A stretch of 64,000 nucleotides of DNA from Streptacidiphilus rugosus AM-16. Lineage in GTDB: Bacteria > Actinomycetota > Actinomycetes > Streptomycetales > Streptomycetaceae. The notes beneath the pieces are model-generated. The model was given only the letters and a program-made list of their open reading frames with translations, made no database searches and had not been told where the DNA came from. The DNA is taken from contig NZ_JQMJ01000003.1 in the NCBI RefSeq assembly GCF_000744655.1, positions 1,090,457 through 1,154,456 of the forward strand, read 5' to 3'. Position numbers and translations under genes: made by a program. This document shows, in pieces, positions 1 through 7,344 of the stretch (positions are counted from its first letter, which is position 1; every line of letters begins with the position of its first letter).

Positions 1-2
1 AA

Positions 3-617
3 CTTCCGCTGCTCATAGCAGAGTTGGACCGTACCCGGGGGCGCATCACCCGCGTGACCGTCGACCCTCGCCACTGGAGGCAGCCGCTGCCGGCCCGTCT
101 GCCGATTGCAGGCCGTGTCATCCGGATCGGCTGGTGCGCCGTCGAACAGGATCCGCACAAGCTCCTGCTCCTCTCCTTCGGCGTCGGACGCTGCGACCTG
201 CTGGTCGTCCCGCCGCAGACGGACCCGACCACAGCCGCCCGGCTCATGGCGGCGGCCACCGACCCGGCCACCCGGCAGACCGCAAGCGCCCTGCTCGCCG
301 CTGCCGTCGCCCTGGCCACCGACACCTGGGAGTCCGGCGGCGGTGTCCTCGCCCGCGCCTCCCTGGGGCTGGGGCAAGCTCTACCCGCTCGGCACTCGGC
401 GGCCGACTGCACGGTCGAGCACCTCAAGGCCCGGTTCGAGCAGCAGGGGACGTTCGGCGAAGCGGAGCTGTGGGCGGCCCAGCTGGCCAGGGCTGCGGAG
501 GCCCATGGCGGGAGCCTTGGACTCGAAGCGCTGGCCGAGGAGACCGGGCTTACGTACGAGCAGATCGGGGCAGGCACCTTGTGGCAGTTGCTGTGCTGGA
601 AGCGGAGCGATTCGTAG
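3..617 (+). CDS. DUF5994-family protein, 5'-truncated by window edge
   Basis: The frame is open to the left edge (the first visible residues read LPLLIAELDRT), so the start lies outside the window. The visible part aligns by eye with the two paralogues at 3156 and 4074: an LDR..GRITRV segment, an EQDPHKLLLLSF segment and an LLVVPPQT segment followed by AARLMAAATD. This is the DUF5994 family, common in streptomycetes and of unknown function. A TTG at 24 could be mistaken for a start but would remove the conserved N-terminal region. The C-terminal 80 residues, with an extra helical region, are longer than in the two paralogues. Confidence 0.75.
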   Translation, partial: LPLLIAELDRTRGRITRVTVDPRHWRQPLPARLPIAGRVIRIGWCAVEQDPHKLLLLSFGVGRCDLLVVPPQTDPTTAARLMAAATDPATRQTASALLAAAVALATDTWESGGGVLARASLGLGQALPARHSAADCTVEHLKARFEQQGTFGEAELWAAQLARAAEAHGGSLGLEALAEETGLTYEQIGAGTLWQLLCWKRSDS

Positions 618-656
618 CCGTGGCAGCTGTGGCGAGCAGGCCTGCCTGACGCGACA

Positions 657-1202
657 TCAGAGTTCCGCTGGTCTGGGGACATCGTGCGCGGACGTCGACC
701 TGGCGTCGTGTTCGCGGCGGGATCCGGTAGCCGGTCTGGCTCGTGCCGCGGTGATCTCCTGTTCGGCGGCGGCCCGGCCGAGCCAGGACGCGCCGTCGAA
801 GGACTTGCCGGGTTCCAGGTCCTTGTAGACCTCGAAGAAGTGCTGGATCTCCCGGAGGTCGTGGGCGAACACGTCGTCCAGCTCGCGCAGGTGCCTCATG
901 CGGGGGTCGGTTGCCGGCACGCACAGCACCTTGTCGTCCTCGCCCCGCTGGTCGTTCATACGGAACATGCCCAGCGCACGGCAGTGGATCAGAACACCGG
1001 GGAAGGTGGGGTCGCCGCCCAGAACGAGCGCGTCCAGGGGCTCGCCGTCCAGTCCGAGGGTGTCTTCGACGTAGCCGTAGTCGGCGGGGTACCGGGTGGA
1101 CGTGAACAGCATGCGGTCCAACCGGATGCGCCCGAGAGTGTGATCCATCTCGTACTTGTTGCGGGACCCCTGGGGGATCTCGACGACGACAACGAAGTCC
1201 AC
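657..1202 (-). CDS. ppa: inorganic pyrophosphatase (family I), second-copy type
   Basis: About 181 residues, hydrolysing pyrophosphate to two phosphates in the cytosol. N-terminal EIPQGSRNKYE, RIRLDR, YPADYGYVEDT and C-terminal EIQHFFEVYKDLEPGK are diagnostic of soluble family I enzymes. GTG start at 1202 with AGGAG about 6 bases upstream. The metal-binding signature reads DGEPLDA; the usual pattern is D-x-D-P-x-D, so one normally invariant Asp is Glu here. The C-terminal 20 residues are Arg/Ala-rich and longer than in the usual ~163-residue streptomycete enzyme. Such differences suggest an accessory paralogue rather than the essential copy, which is inference. Confidence 0.88.
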   Translation of the reverse strand: MDFVVVVEIPQGSRNKYEMDHTLGRIRLDRMLFTSTRYPADYGYVEDTLGLDGEPLDALVLGGDPTFPGVLIHCRALGMFRMNDQRGEDDKVLCVPATDPRMRHLRELDDVFAHDLREIQHFFEVYKDLEPGKSFDGASWLGRAAAEQEITAARARPATGSRREHDARSTSAHDVPRPAEL

Positions 1203-1364
1203 TTCCCGCTCCTGGTGACGGCACGGATGGAAGGACGATGCCCGTTCCCCCGATGCCGGTCGGAGTGGGCGGCCCGGCCAGACGGGGGCCGTCTCGCTCG
1301 CCCGGAGACGCCGTTGTTCTCTGTACTCGTTGTATCTGTACAGCTGTCCGAGCCCGACCGGTTC

Positions 1365-2504
1365 TCAGTCAACCGGACCGAGGAGCCGCGTGGTCGGTTC
1401 TCCCCCGCCGTCGGTGCGAGTGCGGGACGAGCCCAGGTTCTTCCGGACCGAGTCGAGGATCGTCAGCCCCTGTCCGACCAGCCCCGCCGCGATCTCGCCC
1501 AGCCCGTCCGCGCCGTTCAGCACGTTGACGTTGGCGCCGGTCAGACCGCCGGCCGCCTCCTTGACGATCAGCGGCAGTTGGTCGATCAGCATCCGGTCCA
1601 GCGCGACCCGGTCGTTGGAAGCCGCAGCCTCGGCCTGGATCTTCATCCGCTCGGCCTCGGCCAGGGCCAGTACCCGGATCCGCTCGGCCTCCGCCTCGGC
1701 GGGGCGCACCACCTCGGCGACCAGTTGCTGCTGCCGCAGCTGGGCGGCGCGCTGGGCCAGCTCGGTCTGGGCCGTGAGCACCTCCTGCTGGGCGTGCGCG
1801 GCGGCCAGCGGTCCGGCCTGGGCGGCCTGCGCCTGTGCGCGGTCGACCTCGGCGGTGTACTCGGCCTTCACCACCGCGGTCTGCCGGGCGTACTCGGCCT
1901 GGTTTCGCGCCGCGGCCTGCTCGGCCTCGGCGGCGGCCTGGGTGGCCTGGGCCTGGGCGATCTTGGCCTGCCGCTGGATCGCGGCCTGGTGCGGGGCCGC
2001 CATCGCCGCTATGTAGCCGGTCTGCCCGTCGTCGATGGACTGGATCTGCAGCGAGTCGACGATGAGGCCGATCTTGGCCATCTCGGCCTTGGAGGTCTCC
2101 AGGACCTCGGTGGCCAGCTTCTGCCGTTCGGTGACGATCTCCTCGACCGTCATCGAGCCGATGATCGACCGTAGGTGGCCCGCGAAGATCCGGCCGGTCA
2201 GGACGGACATCTGGTCCTGGTCGGAGAGGAAGCGCTGACCCGCGTTGACGATGCTCTCCTTGTCGTTGCCCACCTTGAAGGCGATCACCGCTCGCACCGT
2301 GAGTGCGATGCCCTGATGCGTCACGCAGGTCTCGTCGACCTCCGCCTCGCACATCGCAAGCGTCAGAAAGCGAGTCTTCCGGTAGACCGGCAGCACGAAT
2401 GCGCCATGGCCCGTGACCACGCGGAACGGCGCATCCCCCATGCCACGCCGACCACCGGAGATCAGCATCGCCTGGTCGGGAGCGGGAACACGATAGCCAA
2501 ACAT
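1365..2504 (-). CDS. SPFH/flotillin-like membrane scaffold protein
   Basis: About 379 residues. The N-terminal ~170 residues form an SPFH (band 7) domain beginning MFGYRVPAPDQAMLISGG. Residues ~170-310 are an Ala/Glu/Gln-rich coiled coil (repeated AEAE, QAQA) as in flotillins, followed by a short C-terminal oligomerisation segment. There is no long hydrophobic N-terminal helix, so membrane contact is probably peripheral. Flotillin-family proteins organise membrane microdomains; the specific role here is unknown. ATG codons at 2510 and 2504 are both possible; GAGG lies 8-9 bases before 2504. It is transcribed in the same direction as the pyrophosphatase gene, with a gap of about 160 bases. Confidence 0.85.
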   Translation of the reverse strand: MFGYRVPAPDQAMLISGGRRGMGDAPFRVVTGHGAFVLPVYRKTRFLTLAMCEAEVDETCVTHQGIALTVRAVIAFKVGNDKESIVNAGQRFLSDQDQMSVLTGRIFAGHLRSIIGSMTVEEIVTERQKLATEVLETSKAEMAKIGLIVDSLQIQSIDDGQTGYIAAMAAPHQAAIQRQAKIAQAQATQAAAEAEQAAARNQAEYARQTAVVKAEYTAEVDRAQAQAAQAGPLAAAHAQQEVLTAQTELAQRAAQLRQQQLVAEVVRPAEAEAERIRVLALAEAERMKIQAEAAASNDRVALDRMLIDQLPLIVKEAAGGLTGANVNVLNGADGLGEIAAGLVGQGLTILDSVRKNLGSSRTRTDGGGEPTTRLLGPVD

Positions 2505-2561
2505 GATCATCACCTCTGCGAGGCCAGAACGCGTCGCACTTCATGTGAACACGCGCCCAGG

Positions 2562-2720
2562 TCAGCGTTGTCCGTTGTCGCCTTCGAGGAACTGAACGAC
2601 CCAGGCGTGGCCGCTGAGACTGTCGGCAGCGACTTTGTGGACTTCGATGACCTGGCAGCCGTCGTGGATGTACTTCCCGGCGAATCGCTCCAGGAGCTCC
2701 GATTTATCAAGATCGTCCAT
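2562..2720 (-). CDS. small hypothetical protein
   Basis: A 52-residue acidic protein (MDDLDKSELLERFAGKY start) with one Cys and no signal peptide or membrane segment. The reading frame extends upstream to 2819 but the added residues look non-coding (Pro/Gly-rich), so the internal ATG at 2720 is preferred despite a weak ribosome site. Family not recognised. It sits just upstream of, and in the same direction as, the SPFH gene. Confidence 0.4.
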   Translation of the reverse strand: MDDLDKSELLERFAGKYIHDGCQVIEVHKVAADSLSGHAWVVQFLEGDNGQR

Positions 2721-3155
2721 CGACAGCGGGGCCCCTACCACCAGGTCTTCGTGCAGGGTCGCCCCACCCCCAGGTGGGGGCGAGCAAGTGCGGCACTGGT
2801 GCGACTCAGGCAAGGCCATACCGCCAGTCTGCGCCTCGGAGACCCAGTGAGCACGGACGACGGCCCAATTGCCCGTTGCGAGGGTGACTCGCGGCGATGA
2901 CGCCGAGTCGCTGCAACCGACTCGCGTCTACGCGGTCTCGGCGGCGCCGGCGCCAACGCCCTGATCCCTCTGCTCGGACAACCCCGGACCCGCACCCGGT
3001 CAAAATCAGACGCCTGACATCGGTCCGGATCGACGCCGCGCGGAGTAGGCTGGAGGTTACCGAGGGTATTTCGTGCACCGGCTGCAGTGCCCCTGTCGTT
3101 CTCGGCGAACGCCGACACCGGGCCCGCGCGCGGGCCCGGAGACAGGACGTGCACC
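2721..3155. other. intergenic stretch without a recognisable gene
   Basis: About 435 bases between the small leftward gene and the rightward DUF5994 gene. It contains a GC hairpin near 2758-2785 (CGCCCCACC pairing with GGTGGGGGCG), which could be a terminator, and presumably the promoter for the DUF5994 gene. The open frames here have atypical composition and no family resemblance. Confidence 0.4.
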
Positions 3156-3767
3156 ATGTCCGTGTCACTCCTTCGAATGCCTCTGGCAGTCCTCCCGCCG
3201 CCTCGTGGGGAGACGCCCGCTTTGCGGCTCGCGCTGCGGCCGGGTTTCGCCCCTGGGGCCCGCCCGATCGGCGCCCTGGACGGCGCCTGGTGGCCGCACT
3301 CCGACGACCTGGTTCGCGAACTGCCGTCCCTCGTCGAAAAGTTGGACCGACTGGGGCGGATCACGAGGGTCAATGTCAACCCGACCCACTGGCAGTCTTT
3401 GCCGCGCGAGGTGCCGGTCCCCGGCCACGTGGTCAAGGTCGGCTGGTTCACGACCGAGCAGGACCCGCACAAGCTGCTGCTCATGTCCTATCGGCTCGGG
3501 CGGTGGGACCTGCTCGTCATCCCGCCGCAGACCAGCCAGGCCGCGGCTGCCCGGTTGATGGCCGCCGCCACCGACCAGGCCGGAGCGCCCAGCGCGAGCG
3601 AGCTCATCGCCGCCGAACACAACCGCCACGCCGACGACGCCGACCTCCTCGCAGCCGCGCCCAGCGACTCCGGTCTGGAATCAGCATGGGAGTCCGAAGG
3701 CGGCGCGGCTGCATCCGCTCCGACAACCATGCCCATCGGCCGCATGCACGTGTCCTCGGGCAGGTGA
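3156..3767 (+). CDS. DUF5994-family protein
   Basis: About 203 residues. Family hallmarks: RLALRPG, then a GALDGAWWPHSDDL segment, LDRLGRITRVNVNP, EQDPHKLLLMSY and RWDLLVIPPQTS. ATG at 3156 is preferred over 3087 because it begins at the conserved region (MSVSLLRMPLAV) and has a GGAC purine stretch upstream. Function unknown; no catalytic signature seen. Its stop overlaps a small membrane-protein gene by four bases (GTGA), suggesting translational coupling. It is one of three paralogues within 4.6 kb. Confidence 0.8.
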   Translation: MSVSLLRMPLAVLPPPRGETPALRLALRPGFAPGARPIGALDGAWWPHSDDLVRELPSLVEKLDRLGRITRVNVNPTHWQSLPREVPVPGHVVKVGWFTTEQDPHKLLLMSYRLGRWDLLVIPPQTSQAAAARLMAAATDQAGAPSASELIAAEHNRHADDADLLAAAPSDSGLESAWESEGGAAASAPTTMPIGRMHVSSGR

Positions 3768-3943
3768 GCACCGTGGGAACGCTGCTCACGCTCTTGGTGA
3801 TCGCCGCCATGATCGGCATCGGCGTGTTGCTGATCCAACTGGCCAACGCCCGACACACCCTGCTCCCGACGGTAACCCAGCCGCACCGGTGGCACCTCCC
3901 GCGTCGGCGCCCGACCATCGAGCACACGCATCGCCGCCCCTGA
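3764..3943 (+). CDS. small single-pass membrane protein
   Basis: Predicted 59 residues from a GTG that overlaps the DUF5994 stop as GTGA. Residues ~4-26 (TLLTLLVIAAMIGIGVLLI) form one clear transmembrane helix, followed by a basic, His/Arg-rich cytoplasmic or external tail. No family recognised. The coupling to a DUF5994 gene is the only clue to its role. Confidence 0.5.
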   Translation: MSTVGTLLTLLVIAAMIGIGVLLIQLANARHTLLPTVTQPHRWHLPRRRPTIEHTHRRP

Positions 3944-4073
3944 CCGGAAAGCCAGAGGTGGACCTCCGTGACGGGCGCGCTTCACGAGCCCGGCAAAACA
4001 GCGTGGCTTGCCGTCCCGGCTCCGGCCGAGCCGGCTCCGCCCCGGGTCGGCAAGCACCAGAAAGGTCGGCGGC

Positions 4074-4601
4074 ATGACCACGATCACCGCTCCTGTACTC
4101 CTCGCCCGCCCAGTGGCCCGATCGCCGCTTCGGCTGGCCCTGACGCCCGACGGCACCAGGCGCCGACTCGACGGCGCCTGGTGGCCGCACTCCCGCGACC
4201 TCTCCGTCGAGCTTCCTCAGCTGATCGAGGAATTGGACCGCAGGTGGGGGCGCATCAGCCGAGCCTCCATTTACGACACCGCCTGGGCGCAGCGCAGTCA
4301 CAGCATCGCGACCGGATCGCACGACGTCCGCGTGAACTGGTACGACCCTGACCAGGACCCTCACGCGATTGCCCTCTTCTCCTACCGCATCAAGCGGTGG
4401 CAACTCCTCGTCATACCGCCGGAGACCGCCTCCTGGCGCGCCGGCCAGCTCATGACCGCCGCCGCACGCTCCCGTAACCAGCAGAGTGCCCGCGCTCTCT
4501 TTGCACACGGACCCCTCGCCCCAGCCCTCGGCACGGGACCATACGGGCACGTCCGTATCCGCACGCGGCACGACCGCACCCCCGCCACCCCTGCGCGCTG
4601 A
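4074..4601 (+). CDS. DUF5994-family protein
   Basis: 175 residues. Carries RLDGAWWPHSRDLSVEL, LDRRWGRISRASI, DQDPHAIALFSYR and RWQLLVIPPE, matching the other two copies. ATG at 4074 follows AAAGGT; a start at 4008 would add an Arg-rich non-conserved leader. The C-terminus diverges from the paralogues and is rich in Arg/Thr. Function unknown. It precedes a YegP-like gene by about 30 bases, in the same direction. Confidence 0.8.
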   Translation: MTTITAPVLLARPVARSPLRLALTPDGTRRRLDGAWWPHSRDLSVELPQLIEELDRRWGRISRASIYDTAWAQRSHSIATGSHDVRVNWYDPDQDPHAIALFSYRIKRWQLLVIPPETASWRAGQLMTAAARSRNQQSARALFAHGPLAPALGTGPYGHVRIRTRHDRTPATPAR

Positions 4602-4634
4602 CCGCGTTCAACATCCCCAATGAGGCGAATGGCC

Positions 4635-4826
4635 ATGACCAGCACGTTCGAGGTCTACATCGACAACTCCGGAGAATGGCGCTTCCGCCTGACCGGTCTC
4701 CGAGGCGAGACCATCGTCGCAAGCAAGGCCTTCACCTCGCAGCTCGACTGCCTGGCCGGCGTCGCCGCCATGCAGACCAGCGCCACCGAGGCACAGATCA
4801 CGGTCCTCGTCCCCTCGGTCTTGTAG
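4635..4826 (+). CDS. DUF1508/YegP-family small protein
   Basis: 63 residues with the YegP pattern: FEVYIDNSGEWRFRL, GETIVASKAFTSQLDCLAGV and a C-terminal Ala/Thr segment. These proteins form a compact alpha/beta fold; their function is not established. ATG at 4635 is preferred over 4620 and 4629 because GAGG lies 9 bases upstream. It is the last gene before the left boundary repeat of the mobile element. Confidence 0.72.
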   Translation: MTSTFEVYIDNSGEWRFRLTGLRGETIVASKAFTSQLDCLAGVAAMQTSATEAQITVLVPSVL

Positions 4827-4860
4827 TCGGCCGGGCTCGCCGATCGACCGAAGCGGCCAG

Positions 4861-5007
4861 TCGCTTCTGAAGCCGTGTGCCTTCAATGTGCCGTGGCGGC
4901 AGCCTGAGCGGGTACTTCTGATGAAGCTTCAGCAGGCCCTTTGCTTGATCCCGACGATCAAGAAAGCGCCCAGCTCAGGGCCACATCAGGCAGCACAGCT
5001 GGTGCCC
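4861..5007 (+). repeat. left attachment repeat (attL) with integrase 3' relic
   Basis: Matches 22215-22357 over about 145 bases at roughly 85% identity by eye. The left part, read on + in the integrase frame, gives ASEAVCLQCAVAAA-stop, against ASEAVCPQCALAA-stop at the end of int. The right part, read on -, gives GHQLCCLMWP-stop, a copy of the last codons of the gene at 22325-22816 (GHQLYCLMWP-stop). Longest identical blocks are GGCCACATCAGGCAG and ACAGCTGGTGCCC. This is what integration into the 3' end of a protein gene leaves behind. Confidence 0.8.
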
Positions 5008-5067
5008 GGGCTGCGCGGATCGGATCGGACGGCCGGTCCCTGCTACATCTCTAACGAGGTGGAGGCC

Positions 5068-5262
5068 GTGACCGGCCCGATGCCCATTATCAACGCGACC
5101 GCCGCGACGCTCCGCACAGCGGTGGAGTCCCTCCTCGACGACCGCGCGCACGGCGCAGGGATTGCTGCGTAATCGCTGGAGTTCGTCCGCACCCACCACG
5201 ACGGTCGCCGCACGGCGGCGGCTCTGGCGGGCTTGCAGAGGCGAGCCGGATCAGGAGCTTGA
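5068..5262 (+). pseudogene. possible small gene broken by an in-frame TAA
   Basis: A GTG at 5068 with a good GGAGG site opens a 34-codon frame (VTGPMPIINATAATLRTAVES...). It ends at TAA 5170-5172, but the same frame then continues in plausible protein sequence (SLEFVRTHHDGRRTAAALAG...) to TGA at 5262. Read together this would be a ~64-residue helical protein with one nonsense codon. It lies just inside the left end of the element and its last bases overlap the convergent DUF6308 gene. Family not recognised. Confidence 0.25.
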
Positions 5263-5943
5263 GGTCGAGTGGGCGGCTGCCGCCTGCTCGACCTCACCCT
5301 GGTGTAGCCAGGCGATGACGTCGAGCACCCGCAGGACGGAGATGTCCTCGCCAATCCCTGCCTTGGCCCGGAGCAGCGCGAGCTGCTCCCGGAAGGCCCC
5401 GCCGTCCGCGCGTAGCGCGTCAGCCAGCGAGGACCAGAAGGTGTGGTCGACCCGAGGCCTCCGGAACAGCTTCTTGACGCGGCTGTCGTAGACCGGGATC
5501 AGGTGCGGCCGCTTGCGGGCCATGAGCTTGCCCGCTAGAACGGCGACGCGGACGCCGTCCGGGCCGGCCCGGACGACCAGCCGTTCCCACAGCTCCCAGG
5601 CGGGACCACCCTTCGCCACCAGCGGGTCGCTGCCGGGGTCTTCCAGTCGGGCGTCGCGGGGGATGGCCGACAGCAGCCGGTTCCAGTGCCCCCCGGGGTC
5701 GGCGAGCAGTTCGACCGCCCCGTGCGGGTCCGGCGAGACACTGAGCATAGTGACGGCGACCAGATCGGTCGCGTCGAACCGGTCCGCAGCCTCCGTGCGG
5801 TCCCCGCCACCGCCGAGCCGCTCGAAGTGAGCCCCCGACCAGTACAGGTCGCCCCTTGAGCGTCGGTCGGTGAAGTACGACCGCAGCAGTCGCACCGACT
5901 CGTTCACGTCCCAGTACACGGCAGGGATGTGAAGCTTCGTCAT
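5251..5943 (-). CDS. DUF6308-like protein
   Basis: 230 residues, soluble, from ATG 5943, which overlaps the upstream GNAT stop as ATGA. Recognisable segments include LVAVTMLSV, WELWERLVV, LMARKRPHLIPVYDSRVKKLF and FWSSLADALR, which I associate with the actinobacterial DUF6308 family of unknown function. Last gene of the leftward XRE-methyltransferase-GNAT operon. The family assignment is from memory of its motifs; a profile search would settle it. Confidence 0.65.
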   Translation of the reverse strand: MTKLHIPAVYWDVNESVRLLRSYFTDRRSRGDLYWSGAHFERLGGGGDRTEAADRFDATDLVAVTMLSVSPDPHGAVELLADPGGHWNRLLSAIPRDARLEDPGSDPLVAKGGPAWELWERLVVRAGPDGVRVAVLAGKLMARKRPHLIPVYDSRVKKLFRRPRVDHTFWSSLADALRADGGAFREQLALLRAKAGIGEDISVLRVLDVIAWLHQGEVEQAAAAHSTSSS

Positions 5944-6509
5944 CTGAGCACCTGCGATTCCGGACGCACCACGGCGCGGATCATTGCCACGAGAGCCGGA
6001 GAGCCGGGACTCGGGGTCTGTCGGTTGACTGGCACATATCCCCAACTTGCGTAGAGAGCTTGGACCTTGCCGTCCCCGGCTTTTGGGTTAACGAGGAGCG
6101 TGACGCGGGGCTCGGGGCGTCCGGCCAGCAGGGCATCGTGAAGCCGCAACGACGCGCCGGTCTTCCGCCAGGCCGGTCTCACACCGAGCTCCTTGAGCGC
6201 GAGTGTGGGGACCTGGTCGAAGCCGGGCGGGAGCGGCTCGTCCATGCGGGTCCACCAGCGGTTCCCGGCCAGGACGGTGTTGCCGTAGGCGTAGCCAACG
6301 GGCTCGACGCCGTCGTAGCCGATCACGGCCTCCCATCCGTCCTCGGCGGCGTGGCGGTCCAGGCGCTCGGCGAAGGAGTCCGCGCTGTAGTGGGGCAGGT
6401 GGATGAGGTCGTGGCGCACGTCCGCGTACATGTCGAGCATGACTTGCCGGATGCCGGCGAGGCCGGTGTAGCGCTCGACCTGGATGCGGGACGCGGCGGC
6501 GGTGCTCAT
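5940..6509 (-). CDS. GNAT-family N-acetyltransferase
   Basis: 189 residues. Fold markers: an N-terminal helix with DVRHDLIHLP, an AVIGYDGVEPVGYAYG beta pair, a TLALKELGVRPAWRKTGASLRLHD acetyl-CoA-binding segment, and a C-terminal ALYASWGYVPV motif typical of GNAT enzymes. ATG 6509 follows AAGGA. It overlaps the DUF6308 gene by four bases and sits 16 bases after the methyltransferase stop, so the four leftward genes are probably one transcript. Substrate unknown. Confidence 0.8.
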   Translation of the reverse strand: MSTAAASRIQVERYTGLAGIRQVMLDMYADVRHDLIHLPHYSADSFAERLDRHAAEDGWEAVIGYDGVEPVGYAYGNTVLAGNRWWTRMDEPLPPGFDQVPTLALKELGVRPAWRKTGASLRLHDALLAGRPEPRVTLLVNPKAGDGKVQALYASWGYVPVNRQTPSPGSPALVAMIRAVVRPESQVLR

Positions 6510-6525
6510 GCTGTCCTTCCGCATG

Positions 6526-7344
6526 TCACTTCCGGCCCACGAGGATGCCGCCAAGGCACGTGATCCGGAACGAACCCTGCTCGACGATCTCCGCCTCGAC
6601 CAACTCTCGTGCCCTCGTGAGTGTGGAGGCGAAGGGCACGCCGAGCTGGTCAGCCCAAGCCTCATAGGACGCAAGGTGGGCCACCACTGGTTCGGCATCT
6701 GTGACCTTGATCGTGCCTGGTAGCTCCATAACCCGGATGTCCACGAGGCCGCGGCCGAGCAGCTCCGGTGCCTTCTCCAGCGAGAAGCGGGAGCTGAGGG
6801 ACACCCGAGACGGGCCTTCGGTGATGCCGAGTACATCAGCGGCGGCTTGCTTCCAGAGCTGGTCGAGTTCCTGCTTGTCGGTGTCGCTGTTGGTGGAGGC
6901 GATCACGAGTCCGCCGGGTTTGAGGACGCGGGCGAGCTCGCTGATGGCGGTCGGGATGTCGGGCACGTGGTAGAGCATGTGCATCGCCAGAACGGCGTCC
7001 ACAGAGGCGTCGGCGATGGGGAGTGCCTGGGCGTCGGCGACCACGACGGGGCGTGGGACGTCGGCGAGGATGCCGGCGGAGATGTCCGTCCCGATGACGT
7101 GGAGGTCGGGCCGGTCGCGGTGGAGGCGGGTGACGAACTTGCCGTTGCCGCAGCCGATGTCGAGGACGGTGCCTGTGATCTCGGTGAGTTGCTCGACGGC
7201 GATGCCGGGCAGGTCGTAGCGCGGCTGCTGCCACTGGTAGATCGACTGCCGTGCGGCCAGGTGCCGGTCGTCGGCGTATGCGCTGGTGGCCAGGCGGGCC
7301 TTGTCGGTCACGGCGGCGTCCTGCTGTGCGGTGTTGCTCGTCAC
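6526..7344 (-). CDS. class I SAM-dependent methyltransferase
   Basis: 272 residues. SAM-binding motif I is VLDIGCGNGKFV (about residues 60-71), followed by GTDIS acidic loop, ADAQALPIADASVDAV and VLKPGGLVIAST, all standard for the methyltransferase-11 type. The start overlaps the XRE regulator stop (ATGA at 7341-7344), implying coupling. Substrate cannot be deduced; small molecule or peptide methylation would both fit the cargo region. Confidence 0.85.
   Translation of the reverse strand: MTSNTAQQDAAVTDKARLATSAYADDRHLAARQSIYQWQQPRYDLPGIAVEQLTEITGTVLDIGCGNGKFVTRLHRDRPDLHVIGTDISAGILADVPRPVVVADAQALPIADASVDAVLAMHMLYHVPDIPTAISELARVLKPGGLVIASTNSDTDKQELDQLWKQAAADVLGITEGPSRVSLSSRFSLEKAPELLGRGLVDIRVMELPGTIKVTDAEPVVAHLASYEAWADQLGVPFASTLTRARELVEAEIVEQGSFRITCLGGILVGRK

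Noticed and set aside
684..2174. Long rightward open frame of about 496 codons opposite the pyrophosphatase and SPFH genes
   Set aside because: Val/Leu/Gly/Arg-rich antisense shadow caused by high GC; both genes on the other strand have clear family motifs.
3..4860. The left 4.8 kb as a second complete mobile element
   Set aside because: Only an integrase 3' relic is present; the genes are ordinary streptomycete families and no mobilisation or replication gene is seen.
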